A stretch of 64,000 nt of DNA. Origin: Bettongia penicillata ogilbyi (lineage: Eukaryota; Chordata; Mammalia; Diprotodontia; Potoroidae). The stretch's first letter is position 1; every line of letters begins with the position of its first letter. Location: positions 15,352,718-15,416,717 of the forward strand of contig JAJHZJ010000014.1 in assembly GCA_023548195.1 (NCBI GenBank), in the 5' to 3' direction. Of this stretch, positions 24,691-35,924 are shown piece by piece. The position numbers were made by a program, and so were the translations under genes. The notes under the pieces are model-generated. The model was not told the origin of the DNA. It searched no databases and was given only the letters and a program-made list of their open reading frames with translations.

Positions 24691-24955
24691 ATTGTTTTAG
24701 CATCCAACTGGAAATTGATATACAGGCAATGGGGTATAGAAATCTATTTTGTCCTACAGGAAAATAGAGGGGAAGGGGGATGGAAGAAGGGTGGCTAATA
24801 GATGAGAGGACAGACTGGAGGAAGGAGTGGATGGGGTGAGTGCTGCCCTATCATGGATGCTGGGGAGAGATGAGGAGAAAATTTAGAATTCAAATTCTTT
24901 TAGAAGTGAATGTTGAGAACTGAAAAATAAATGAATTATACATTAAAAAATGAAA
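24691..24955 (+). mobile_element. L1-type 3' UTR fragment
   Basis: A second L1-type 3' end in the same orientation: CTATTTTGTCCTACAGGAAA, GTGAATGTTGAGAACTGAAA, ending AAAAATAAATGAATT and an A-rich tail. It directly follows the element ending at 24690. Confidence 0.6.
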
Positions 24956-26165
24956 GAGAAAAGGAGCAAAACAAAAATACTTTTCCCTCCTTTTGTGAAT
25001 TCTCAATATATTTTACTAAGAATTTCAAAAATTGAGAACATTTCATTTTTATTACACAATATTTGGCACTTGAGTCATTCTCAAATTTCTGTTTTTAATC
25101 AGTTTTTTATTTGGGTCATAGTTTCCTCTCTCTGAAAAAATATCTTCTGTTACTAATTCTTAAGTTTACAGTGAACTATATAATTGGTGGAAATTATTTA
25201 AAATTTAATTATTTTAGAGTATGACCTGTGTTATCATAGAAAGTATCAAAGTTTTCTTAAGAGAATATTTTTCTTTGGTTCTTAGGGAAAAAAAAGAAAA
25301 AATCTTACCATTAAAAAAAAAATCAATTTTAGTATATTCATTTATATTCCCTCCTTTCACTGAAAGGAACCCAAAGTTTTTCCAAAGGCAGAAGGAGAAC
25401 TTACCTAGTCTAGATGACTTATAGAACCTGCAGAGGATCTAGGTTGACTCTATATCATGGTTCTCTGACAGGTTGGATTTCTTCTTTCCCCTCATTTCTC
25501 TGCCTGAGGATAGCTCCTCTCTTTCCATAAAAAAAAAATAGATTTTTGAATTGCAAAGGAAAGAAATTAAAATGTAACCCCTCAAAAATGTTAGCAAAGA
25601 AAGATTCAAAGAATTTACATGATTTATTTATTTATTTTACCTTTAATGGAGGATTTCATCAGCTGCTCTGTTTAAAAGCTAACTTGAAAAGTTAACATAA
25701 TCATATGTTAACTAAAAGTCATGTGCCTGAAATGAGAGGGATACTAGAACATACTAGAACAATCCCGAACTGACTTTTACCTTTTTACTGATAAAATTAT
25801 TGTTCCAGAAACTTTAAAATGTATAAGTTAGTGGTATTCAATTCAGCAAGTTGTGCTTAGGACTTGGTTTAAATAATTCCAAGAGAATAAGAAAGAATCA
25901 TATGACAGGATACCATTTTGAAATTTAGAACCGCTCTCACTCTTAAGATCTGAGTAGAAGGAATATGTGGTAACTTATGTGTTGTTAAGAGGGCTCTACT
26001 TGCCTCAAAGAAATCTTTCCTCCAAATACCAGTTGACAACCTGAAATTTTTTAGTTAGAGCTTTATTCCTTAAGATTAATGCTTTATTGGACTATTAAAA
26101 TACAGATGCCACTATGAAGGGTAACATTTCAGATTCTTAAGAGGGAGCATAAGAGAGATCACTGG
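24956..26165. other. Intron sequence, nothing recognised
   Basis: AT-rich intron between exons, with short A- and T-runs. No gene or repeat was recognised. Confidence 0.5.
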
Positions 26166-26167
26166 GC

Positions 26168-26243
26168 AAGCTGGCAGATCTCTTGAACTCAAGATTTCTG
26201 AGCTGTAGTAGACTATGCTGATCAGGTATGAATGAGGTGTTTT
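26168..26243 (+). pseudogene. 7SL RNA fragment
   Basis: GCAGATCTCTTGAACTCAAG, then ATTTCTGAGCTGTAGTAGAC and TATGCTGATCAGGTATGAAT follow the 7SL 5' region (GGATCGCTTGAGTCC..., CTGTAGTGCGCTATGCCGAT). Only about 75 bp is preserved. It is in the same intron as the exon at 27033. Confidence 0.6.
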
Positions 26244-26641
26244 GAAAAGGTACATATTACAAGTATCTTAAAGGAAAAAAGCAACTAAAAGTAATAAGCA
26301 TTTAACATGGGAGGAGAAATGCAATAGTGATTACAATAGCTATGTTACAACTTTTTAAGATATAAGTTTATTTTATGACATTTTTTGCAGTCTCTAAAGT
26401 AAATCCTTTCTCATATCAAGTACAAAATAAATATTGATTTCTTTACTCTTTGGGGGGATGCCCAGCTAACACAATCTTTCAAAGGAGAGTTGGGTATGTA
26501 TACCATCAACTGAAGCTGAGGTACCAACTCTTAAAGAAAGATCTTTGAAGAAAGGTGTGAATATGGAGTCCCAGGTCAGCATTGTGAAAGTTAGGAAGAG
26601 GAGTGACAACTGATTAGAGGAAAGGGGAGAAGAGAGTGAAG

Positions 26642-26643
26642 GA

Positions 26644-26698
<55 letters not shown>

Positions 26699-26772
26699 TA
26701 TACGTATATACATATGTATATGTATATACGTATGTATATACACACATATACATACACACATATATATATTAT

Positions 26773-26805
<33 letters not shown>

Positions 26806-26808
26806 AGG
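26642..26808 (+). repeat. (TA)n/(CA)n microsatellite
   Basis: Compound ATATAT and ACACAC runs, 220 bp before a TXNDC16 exon. It produces poly-Y/C/V open frames that are not genes. Confidence 0.95.
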
Positions 26809-27032
26809 ATCAATTTTTTTGGTACAAAAAGGAGTTAAACCTCTGAGTATGTTAATATAGTATTAAAAATGCTCTGTTGAAAAAGTCTTTAAGGTATCAA
26901 TATTCATATGTCTCTGAACTTCTCTTGTTTTGTATAGAGAAATACAAATTTTTATAAATTGATTTATCAAATTTATAATCTAACAATTTTAAAGGGGACA
27001 TTTTAAAATTTTGCATATTGTTATGTTTATAG

Positions 27033-27117
27033 AAAAAGAAAATTTCATTGAAGCAGGAAACCGTCTAAAAGGTTATGTCATCACAGGATTCTATTCTGAA
27101 GAAGATGCTTTGATCCT
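27033..27117 (+). CDS. TXNDC16: TXNDC16 coding exon
   Basis: An 85-bp exon with acceptor TATAG at 27028-27032 and donor GTAAGT at 27118. It encodes ENFIEAGNRLKGYVITGFYS and then EEDALIL, matching the human segment I remember as 'NYLKGYVITGIYSEEDVLLL'. The phase fits the neighbours on both sides. Confidence 0.92.
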
Positions 27118-27237
27118 GTAAGTTTTTTATTTTCTTCAGTTTTAGTAAATAATGAAAATAGTTCAGAAATTTTTCATAATCTCTCAGGGCGCATAATTGT
27201 CCCACAAACAGTTGAGCACAAAATAACAGTATAGCAT

Positions 27238-28041
27238 GCTATTGTGATGGCAATCAAATTAGGATCTGTTTTTGTTTTACTAAAAGTGCCTCTGATTGAA
27301 TAATGTGATTAAAGAAGATCTTTCCCACCCATTGATGTGCCTTCCCATTGTGGGAAGTTTGATTAAGGGACTTGTTTTGTAGGAGGGTCCAAAGTACCTT
27401 TTGTTTTTTCTACTGAGGCACTGGGTCAGAGGGTTATGCTCTCTGCTCTAAAAAGTGTATAAATACTCTGAAGGTAAGGTTTTACTTAGGGGATTAGTTT
27501 TTGTTAGAGGACTCTGGGAAGTCGCTTTAAGAGGCCCCTCGACTTTGAAAACCCAGATAGTAGTGCTTCCCTCTTTGTTAACTATGATCAGACAGTTTTA
27601 CCTGTCTGTTGAATTATGGTTAGGCAGAGGAAGCCATGTCTGTTGATTACTTTGGAGCTTGCCAACTGGAAGTATTGGTTTGGCCAGATGAGGAGTCTGG
27701 GAAGCTACTAAAGGAGCCCCCCAGCTTTGAAAACTCAGATGTCAGTGCTTCTCTCTCTGGTGACTACAGTCAGACAGTTGAGGTTCAACTGTCTGTTGAT
27801 TTCAAGCAGAGGAAGCCATGTCTGTTTTCTTTTAACTTCTCTGTATTTTCTTTGAAATTCAGGGTTCTGTCTCCTCTGAACTAACTGAATGATACATGTA
27901 CTTGGTTAAAGAAATGATACATATGCTTGATTAAAGTGATTGTAACCCCTCAAAAGTTGCTTTCCTTTTATGAATGCAGATCTAAGAACCTGTGATAGCA
28001 GGCCACCTTATGTGTGTTAGGGTGCTTACTGATACAGCTAT
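27238..28041 (+). mobile_element. Solo LTR, copy 2, with internal duplication and perfect target duplication
   Basis: The LTR is 27243-28036 (794 bp), starts TGTGATGGCAATC and ends ACTGATACA. It is flanked by GCTAT at 27238-27242 and at 28037-28041, an exact 5-bp target duplication. Compared with copy 1 it is 158 bp longer, because the block holding CTCTGGGAAG, CTTTGAAAAC and CAGACAGTT occurs twice (about 27491-27646 and 27651-27822). A TATA-like GTATAAAT is at about 27459. A tandem AATGATACATGT-type unit follows at 27886-27935. There is no internal coding region. Five-bp duplications are typical of ERVL-type elements. Confidence 0.82.
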
Positions 28042-28934
28042 TTATCCCAAAGTTTGGGTTTCTCCAAAAAAATTTGGAAGGTAGTGGTATACTGATAAAC
28101 TGGATGTTAGAAACTTTATCTATTCTCGTAATTCCATTATAATCCTTTCTTCTGTTAATCCTGACCACTCTTTCTATAATTAATATCATATGTAAACAAT
28201 GATCATACTTTACCCATATCACTAATTAAAATATTAAATCTTGGACCCAAGATTTCTTTGAAAAATCATACAAGTCCTCCCCCTTTCCACAAATCTCCAA
28301 ATAATGTCTCTGATCTTTTAGACAATTATGTACTCATTTAGAATGTGATTACGATTTTAAATATGTTTTTGGTTTCTGAACATTTTTTTGGGTGGTATTT
28401 GGGTTGCTCACCTCATATTTTTATAATGTCTGTATTTTTAATATGAATTAGTAAGTTGTATATGACTCAAGAAAATTCGTACAATACCTCATTACTGTTT
28501 CATCCAGATCATTGCAAATTTTCCCATTTAATTTAGAATTTTCAGTGGAAGGTAGCAATCAGAAGTGGTAGCAATCAGAAGTAGGTGATGTTGTCTTCTC
28601 AGCCTAAATATTCTTTAGGTCAGAAAAGTACAATAACTATTAGTTGTTTTGCCAGTACACGGAATGGTAGGTATATAGTATAGAAGATAATTTGGAAAAC
28701 CAAGTTGGAGATTATACTTGTTGCTTTTTTTGAATGTACCAGGCTTTCCAGTCTTCGAAAATGAAACAATTAGAAATTTGTTTATCTAGCATTGTATTTA
28801 TTTTTCCTACTGTTTAGAGCTTTCCATTTGCTTCATCCTCCCCTTGTCTCCTGATTTGCTTGGGCACCTAATTCAGATTTTATATACTTACAATATCTTG
28901 TATACTAAAATAATCTTACTTTTTCTCTTCACAG
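28042..28934. other. Intron sequence, nothing recognised
   Basis: AT-rich intron. A small tandem GTAGCAATCAGAAGTG repeat (two copies) sits near 28555-28585. Confidence 0.5.
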
Positions 28935-29073
28935 GTCAAAGAAATATGCTGTGACTCTTCCAGCACTACTACTTGCCAGACATAAAGAAGGAAAAATAGA
29001 TAGCATTTTGCTCCCTAATTCTGATGCTAACAATATAGTTCAAATAATAAAAAGTGCATTGTTGGAAATATTT
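28935..29073 (+). CDS. TXNDC16: TXNDC16 coding exon
   Basis: The acceptor is TTCACAG at 28928-28934 and the donor GTGAGT at 29074. It encodes SKKYAVTLPALLLARHKEGK and onwards to KSALLEIF, ending on a codon boundary (phase 0). The motif LPALLLARH is a near-exact match to human TXNDC16 from memory. Confidence 0.92.
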
Positions 29074-30029
29074 GTGAGTATATTTTTATAGCATCAATGG
29101 TATTTGAAATCAGGAAAACTAAATCTAAAAAAACCAGATTTCTCTCTACATCTTTATACTCTTCTAACTTTTTTACTGGCCTTAACCACTGAACTGAAGG
29201 CTAGGTCTGTGTATTATTAAAATTACATAAATACAACTTCATAATCCACTGCCAAAATTTAATAAGCATTTGGATAATTTTTAAGGCTGATATGCTTGGT
29301 AGTTAATAAAAGTAAGTGGTATAAGATTTCTTGGTAGAATAACATACTTTCTTTACAAAACAACTATTACTACATTGTTAGAGAAAAAAAGTAACTACCA
29401 CCAAAAACAAAGCAAAACACAAATCCTTCAACATGAGGCAATAGGTAGGAAGATGAAGACATTAAAGCATGAAACCAATGGTCAAGGGAAGAGATATGAG
29501 AGATGGAAAGGGGGAAGGGAGAAGGATTCACCTGGATTGAATGAAAAGGAAAAGCTTAAAGCAGTAGCATGTTTTGTTTTGTTATGTTTTTTAAGGGAAG
29601 GGCTAAGTAAGGAGACTGCAGAAAGAACATTGTGCTCAACCATATGGGAAGTTTCCTCACTGCAAGTTTCCATGCAAACCATGAATAAAATTATAGGTCT
29701 GCTCTGAAAAAGCCAATTTGGGTATTAAGAAATACATTATCATTATTTCAGTAGCGTTGACTTATATCATATGTTTTTCTTTCTATGAATTTCCGAAAAA
29801 AAAATGTTTTTTTCTCTTTTAATTAGTAGTAAAAAATATCATATGGTTTAACATTATATTATATATTGGCATTTTTTTTCTAGTTATTTTCAATCCAGGG
29901 ACATTGAAGTAGATAAATTTTTATCATCTCTTTATTTATTTATGATTCTCTTAAAAGCTCACATAAGATTTTACCAAATACTAAGTAATATTTTACTTGA
30001 CTTAAAAATAGAGACTCTCTCATTCATTT

Positions 30030-30205
30030 TAATTCTTCTATGCAACATGATCAGTGTGAAAATGTGTTTAATAAGAATGTATGTGTAGAACCCACATAAG
30101 ATTGCATGCTGTCTCGGGGAAGGAGGGGGAAAAAATCTAAGACTTATGGAAGTGATTGTAGAAAACTGAAAACAAATAAATTGACAATAATAAAAAAGTT
30201 AAAAT
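30030..30205 (+). mobile_element. L1 3' end fragment
   Basis: ATGTGTAGAACCCACATAAG, then GATTGCATGCTGTCTCGGGG, GACTTATGGAAGTGATTGTA and an A-rich tail. This is the distal 3' UTR of the L1 class in the window, 5'-truncated to under 200 bp. Confidence 0.65.
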
Positions 30206-30804
30206 ACAGACTTAAGAATATTTGACAATTTTAACATTCAAATTTATTTTCCCTTGAGAAATTAAAATTAGGGAAAGCTAATAATTTGAGCATTAAGATA
30301 AGTTTGTCATTTTAATGTGTTTATTTGTTATGTGTGGATTAGTATTTCTGATGCTAGATCTTGCAGATTTACCTCATAACAGTATATGAAATTTGAAAGA
30401 GGTTATCAGAAGCTTCATATTCTCCCTGTTAAAAAAGTAAAGCTCTTTAGAAGCGATTTTATTTTTAAATATCAATATTTGAAATACTAACATTTTAATA
30501 TTAATTTTAATGTGTTGAAGTGCTAATTCAACATTGTTTTATTTACTATGAATAGATGTTAATGATGAGAATGAGTTTTATAATTAGTTAGAAATTTTGC
30601 AGTTAAATGAAACCTACATTTAAACCATATGCTTGACAAAATGTAAACTTTTAAGAGCAGATTGTATTGTATTCTTCAGTTTTATGTATGATAATCTCCT
30701 ATTCCTCTTCCTCCTTTTTTCCTTTCTTCTTTCTTCCTACCTCCTTTCCCCTCATTCTTTTCTTTCTTCCTTGTTTTCCTTCTGTTTGTTTTTGCATTTA
30801 ACAG

Positions 30805-30965
30805 CCAGAAATAACAGTGGAAAATCTTCCCATCTATTTAAGACTTAAGAAACCATTACTTATTTTGTTCAGAGATGGCAATTTAAATCACAAGGATAAA
30901 CTAGAAATGTTACCTCTAGTAAAACAAAAACACCTGGAAACACTCATCCCTTGCTGGTTAAATCT
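30805..30965 (+). CDS. TXNDC16: TXNDC16 coding exon
   Basis: The acceptor is TTAACAG at 30798-30804 after a long pyrimidine tract; the donor is GTAAGG at 30966. It encodes PEITVENLPIYLRLKKPLLI and onwards to PCWLNL, a thioredoxin-like strand-helix unit (PLLILF strand; LVKQKHLE helix; PCWLNL). One residue run is expanded compared with the human sequence as I recall it. Confidence 0.92.
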
Positions 30966-32111
30966 GTAAGGATACAATGACACATTTCTTATTTTTACTA
31001 TAACTAAAAATATCCTGGAGAAAATGTTATAATTAAGTTTTTACTATATGAAAAAAACCCAGAGCTTTCCTATTCAGTGTCCATTCTGTGGGAACAGGTC
31101 ATAGCTTTAATAATATTTTACAAAGTGTTTTTGGTATTTAAATGAACCATACTAAGATGAGTTATGTTCTACCAGTAGTGTTCTAGTAGGTTCTAATATA
31201 TTTAGAATTGATAGATTTTTTTTAAATTTTGCATATATTATCTTTACAAATGTGATGTACATTACTGCATATTAGTATAATCAATATATTTAATCACTCA
31301 TTCATATTAAGCATACAAAATATTGCATTTTTAGCTTATTAGAGATGAGCTCATTTAAATTATTTTAGCAGATTCTTTTGGCTGATATAATTCTTAGAAT
31401 TGCTCTTGAATTATATAGCCTACTTGAAGAAAAATGAAAAATTTTTAAATTGAAAATTAGAAGAAAAAATCAATTTAATTAAAATATAAGAAAAATGGAG
31501 GAAAGAGGCTATTAGTTTTTCTAATTTTTATTAATCATAATATCTCAGAATGAAATGCTATATTTATACAACATGAAACCACAGCATGCTTTGTTTTCTG
31601 AGAAAAAGCAGATAACTATTCTTTTCTGGCCCTAGCCTTATTACTCACCTGTTTCCTTCTTTTTATTCTAAAGAACATGTGCATTTTATTTTAAAATTCA
31701 TAAAAAGGGGAAGATTACATCTTATGGTTATTTGAATGTATTTAATTTTTGAGTCAGCAGGTATTGATTCTGATTTGTGGCTGACTTTTGAACAGAAATT
31801 ACTGGTCATAGAAACAAGTGAATAATTTTGAACTTGATTTTTCAAAATCTTTATAAAAACTTAATTTTTTCCTCTCCAAAGGAGCACATTATTCTGTGTT
31901 AAGAGCTATTTCCTCAACAATATTAGGCACAACATGTATTTCTTCCAAGAAGTCATAGAAGGCCATATTTTCTAGAAAATTTTCAGTAGGTCCTTATCAT
32001 AAATAGAAATTATTAGTATCATACAGATTTGAAATTTAATTTCAATCAAAACATAACGGCATTTTGTATCAGAAATAAAATTTTAACTTGTTGAATTGTT
32101 CATTTTTATAG
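30966..32111. other. Intron sequence, nothing recognised
   Basis: AT-rich intron with no recognised repeat. Confidence 0.5.
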
Positions 32112-32302
32112 TAAAACTACTCCTGTGGGAAGAGGAATACTGAAAGCTTACTTCAAACATCTACCTCCACTGCCACTTCTTATTTTAGTGGATCTCCATT
32201 TACGGGGCCAAGTATCTGCATTTCCATTGGATCAAACTATAAATGAAGAAAACATTTTGTTGTGGCTTCAAAGATTAGAAGCGGGATTAGAAAGTCCTAT
32301 CA
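32112..32302 (+). CDS. TXNDC16: TXNDC16 coding exon
   Basis: The acceptor is TATAG at 32107-32111 and the donor GTAAGT at 32303. It encodes (L)[20 protein letters not shown] then [20 protein letters not shown] and [14 protein letters not shown]. These are the last thioredoxin-like strands and a closing helix. The 5' split codon CT|T and 3' split codon A|CA both join correctly. Confidence 0.92.
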
Positions 32303-32344
32303 GTAAGTATTCAGATTTGTATGGTACATAGAGCTATGAATTTT

Positions 32345-32808
32345 GCTCCATGGGGTTTAAATCCGTGTTTGATTTTTAAAGCCCTTTGCATCCTAGCCCC
32401 AATTTATATTTCCATTCTCATTAGACACTACTCTCCTTCTTGAACTCTACAGTCCAGCCAAAGTGGCCTTCTCTCTGTTCCTCATGCAAGACACTCCATC
32501 TCCCATCTCTGTGCCTTTGACCATCCCTCATACCTGGAATGTTCTCCTGCCTCACTTCCACTTCAAAGAATCCCTCACAACCTTCAGGACGTAGTTCAGA
32601 ATTCATGTTTTACATGAATCCTTTCCTGGTAATTCCTGCTAATTTTCTCTCCCTCTTTTCCTTGTATTTATTCTGTATGTACATGTTGTTTTTCCTCCTT
32701 CTCCCTTGCCCCCCATTAGAATGTAAGTTCCATGAGAACAAGAACGGTGTCATTTTTTTTGTCTTATCCCCACTTCCTGGAATATAGTAGGTACTAAAAG
32801 TTTGTTCA
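32345..32808 (+). repeat. L2 LINE 3' region
   Basis: GTCCAGCCAAAGTGGCCTTC, CCTGGAATGTTCTCCTGCCT, TCAAAGAATCCCTCACAACC, CCCCCATTAGAATGTAAG and ATATAGTAGGTACTAAAAGT are a well-preserved ~460-bp 3' portion of L2 in sense orientation. Confidence 0.8.
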
Positions 32809-32967
32809 TTGTCTCATGAGTTCTGAGGCATGGACAATAATGCCAAAAAACTTACATTAGGGTAACATAAAGACTTACTAAATGACTTGAGGTAACTAAT
32901 GACTTACTCTGTATATAGACAGAACTTAAAAGTTGATTTCCAACTGATTTATAAGGACCTAAAGTCA

Positions 32968-33150
32968 TTATAGTATAGTGGATAGAAAGCTGGCCCCAAA
33001 ACAAGGAAAATTTGGGTTCTAATCCTGCTTAAGACTGTGTGACCTTGAGTACATCATTACTCCTTTCTGCCCAGGCAATTCTCTGACCCTACAGTCTGCA
33101 GAAAAGGTGATGATCTATATTGGTGGAGGGATCACCCTCATCTAGTATTC
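32968..33150 (+). repeat. tRNA-derived SINE
   Basis: TATAGTGGATAGAAAGCTGG and GGGTTCTAATCCTGC are pol III A- and B-box-like. They are followed by GACTGTGTGACCTTGAGTAC and a distinctive end, TGATGATCTATATTGGTGGA. A diverged relative with the same end lies at 45765-45972. Confidence 0.65.
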
Positions 33151-33358
33151 CCCTACACCAATGCAATAATAATACATAATAATAATTCCCCATCTCTTAT
33201 AAGGGCCACTATGAAGCCATATGTGTACTGAACACCAAATCTGTTCAGTTAGTATATGATTGACCATACCAGTGGTGCTCAGTAATGGTAACACAAGCCC
33301 CATTTGTAATCTGTTAACAAAAGAGCCACGAGTTGTATTTTCTGATATAATGTAATAT

Positions 33359-33618
33359 AATATGACATAATGGGCAATTGAGTGGTGCAGTGCATAGAGC
33401 ACCAGACCTGGAGTCAGGAACATCTGAGTTCAAGTCTAGCCTCAGATACTTAATAGATTTGTGACCCTGCCCATAATTAAGCCTGTTTGCCTCAATTTCC
33501 TCTTCTGTAAAATGAACTAGAGAAGGAAATTGCAAACCACTCTAGTATCTTTGCCAAGAAAACGGGGGGTCACTCAGATAAAACTGAAACAACTGGTGAC
33601 AACATCAAAATATGACAT
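33359..33618 (+). repeat. Marsupial-type tRNA-derived SINE with target-site duplication
   Basis: The SINE is 33369-33608. Its tRNA-like head is TGGTGCAGTGCATAGAGCAC and GAGTTCAAGTCTAGCC (B box). The body is TCTGTAAAATGAACTAGAGA, GGAAATTGCAAACCACTC and TATCTTTGCCAAGAAAAC. The flanks AATATGACAT at 33359-33368 and 33609-33618 are an exact 10-bp target duplication. It sits in a TATAATA-rich stretch. Confidence 0.82.
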
Positions 33619-34199
33619 GATAATATTTGATATAACATAATTTAGCATGACAGTATAATGCAGTGATACAATACAATATAATTAATATGATATAGAAATT
33701 GGAATTCTTGGAGAACTTTAAGTTTGTTTATAAAACTACAGGCAGCTCAAGGGTTTAAGTCTTAATATAACTACACTGTTTTCCAAGGTAATTTGGGAAA
33801 TTTTATTCAAATTTGGAATGCTCTGATGTCAAAATCAGACAATTCAGGCAAAGGTGCAGAGATTTTCCTTAATAAATTTTGAATTCACCCTTTATATTAA
33901 GCCCAATTTCAATAAGAATATTGTTTAGAAATTTTTCTTAGATTTTATGACAGACTTGAATTTAAAGCAGAAATATTAAGTAACTAGTATGATAACTTTT
34001 GAGAAGATACTAAGATTAGTATTTCCCACACTTCATGTCCATGTTTGTACTGCCAAATCAGTCATGGACTTTACAAAGTTTGTTTTTTAAAACCTCCTTG
34101 TTTATTTAACATTTGTGCAGAAGTTAGAGTCTTACTAACAAGTAGTAATTTTTACTTGAACAAAAGATGGCTTGTGAGTGTCTTAAAAAGGGAAGTGGT

Positions 34200-34870
34200 G
34201 ATAATTAAGAGCCATTAAGGCTTGATCAAGATTATGCCAGACTAATCTCAATTCATTTTTGACAAGATTGTTAGTTTGGTAGGTCAACAGAAGATTATAG
34301 ACCTAGGAGCATTATAAATTTAGAATTCAGCAAGGCTTTTGATAAAATCTTTCATACTAGCCTTATGCCTGTCTGGGCAAATGTGATCTAGATAGCAGAC
34401 AAATTAGAGGGATTTGAAAGCGCTTGGATGGGCATACCTAATCACTAACGTTCTGTTTCTATTTAGAAAGCATCTTACAACTAACTTTCAAAAGACATAT
34501 TAATAATTACAAGATAAGAAGACGTTACTAAATAGCTTATCTGAAAAAGATATGAGGAATTTTGTGGACTGTCAATGCAATATGTATCAACAGTGTTATA
34601 GGATAGTGAAAAAAGCTATTATAACCTTAGATTTCATTAAGAGCATTACAACATTTAGTGCTTAAGAAATAATGATCCTATTGTACTCTGCCATGATCAG
34701 ACCATGCTTATGGAATGTTTTGTTCAGTTCTGAGAGCCATATTTAGGAATGACAGTGATGTGTTGGAGAGAATCCAAAGGAGAACAACTGGGATAATTAA
34801 GGGTCTTTGCGGTAGATAGTGTTTTAGAAGGACAGGGTGAAGAACTAAAGATGTTTAATAGATGAAATAC
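34200..34870 (+). mobile_element. L3/CR1-type LINE fragment
   Basis: A frame around 34325-34370 reads EFSKAFDKIFH, the reverse-transcriptase motif of CR1/L3 LINEs. The downstream part, ATGATCAGACCATGCTTATG, TTTTGTTCAGTTCTGAGAGC and GGAGAGAATCCAAAGGAGAA, matches the 3' part of the same LINE class. It is strongly decayed. Confidence 0.65.
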
Positions 34871-34979
34871 AAATCTGAGTATAGAAGTTTACGTTTCTCC
34901 TTATTACATTTTGCTTATTGCTTCTTGGTGTCTTATCTTTAACTTTCCCTTACCCAATTCTAATTTTGTTTTTTATTTA

Positions 34980-35924
34980 TTATTTTATTTTCCCCCAATT
35001 TTAACAATCATTTTTTTTTTATATTTTGAGTTCCAAATTCTCTCCCTCCTTTACTCCTTCTCCTCCCCCTCATTGAGAAAGCAAGCAGTTTGATATAGGT
35101 TATATATATGGAGTCATGCAAAACATATTTTTGTAGTAGTCATGTTGTTAAAGAAAACACAGATCATAAAAAAAGAAAAGAACCAAAGTAAAGAAAATTT
35201 TAAAAAGTATGCTTCAATCTGCATTCAGACTCCATCAGTTCTTTCTCTGGAGATGGACAGAATTTTTCATCATGAGTCCTTTGGAATTCTCTTGGATCAT
35301 TGAATGGTTAAGAATATCATATTCCATATCTAGAGTTCTAGAAACAATCACTGTCATGGCACATGACATGTACATGACATGGCACATGATATATATTCCA
35401 TAAGAATATCACATCTGATCATCATACAATATAGCTTTTACTATGTGCACTGTTTTCCTGGTTTGTTTCTCTTCCCTTTGCATCAGTTCATTTAAGTCTC
35501 TCTAGATTTTTCTGAAAGCATCCTGTTCATCATTTCTTATACTACAATAGTATTCCATCACGGTCATATTCATTCCTGGATTAATGGAAGTCCTCTCAAT
35601 TTTTGGTTCTTTGCCACCACTATAGGACCTGCTATAAATATTTTTTTATATTAATACATTTCCTTTTTGGTTTTTATCTCTTTTGGATACAGACCTAGTA
35701 GTGGTATTGCTGGGTCAAAGGGTATAGACATTTTTATAGTCCTTTGAGCATAGTTTCAAATTACTTTACAGAGTGGTTGAATCAGTTCACAACTCCAGCA
35801 GTGCATCATTGTCTCAGTTTCCCCACATCACTCCAACATTTGTCACTTTCCTTTTCTTTCCTCCTGGCCAATCTGACAGGAGAGAGGTAGTACCTCAGGA
35901 TTTGTTTTAAATTGCATTTCTCAG
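34980..35924 (-). mobile_element. L1 3' UTR and ORF2 C-terminal fragment
   Basis: Complement of the L1 3' end: TTTTTATATTTTGAGTTCC, TTGGGAT-like and TAGTGGTATTGCTGGGTCAA (35698), then ATTGCATTTCTC at 35913-35924. It ends exactly where the + strand element at 35925 begins. Confidence 0.75.

Noticed and set aside
29375..29707. 110-residue open frame on the + strand
   Set aside because: It lies in an intron, has no recognisable domain, and no splice or homology support.
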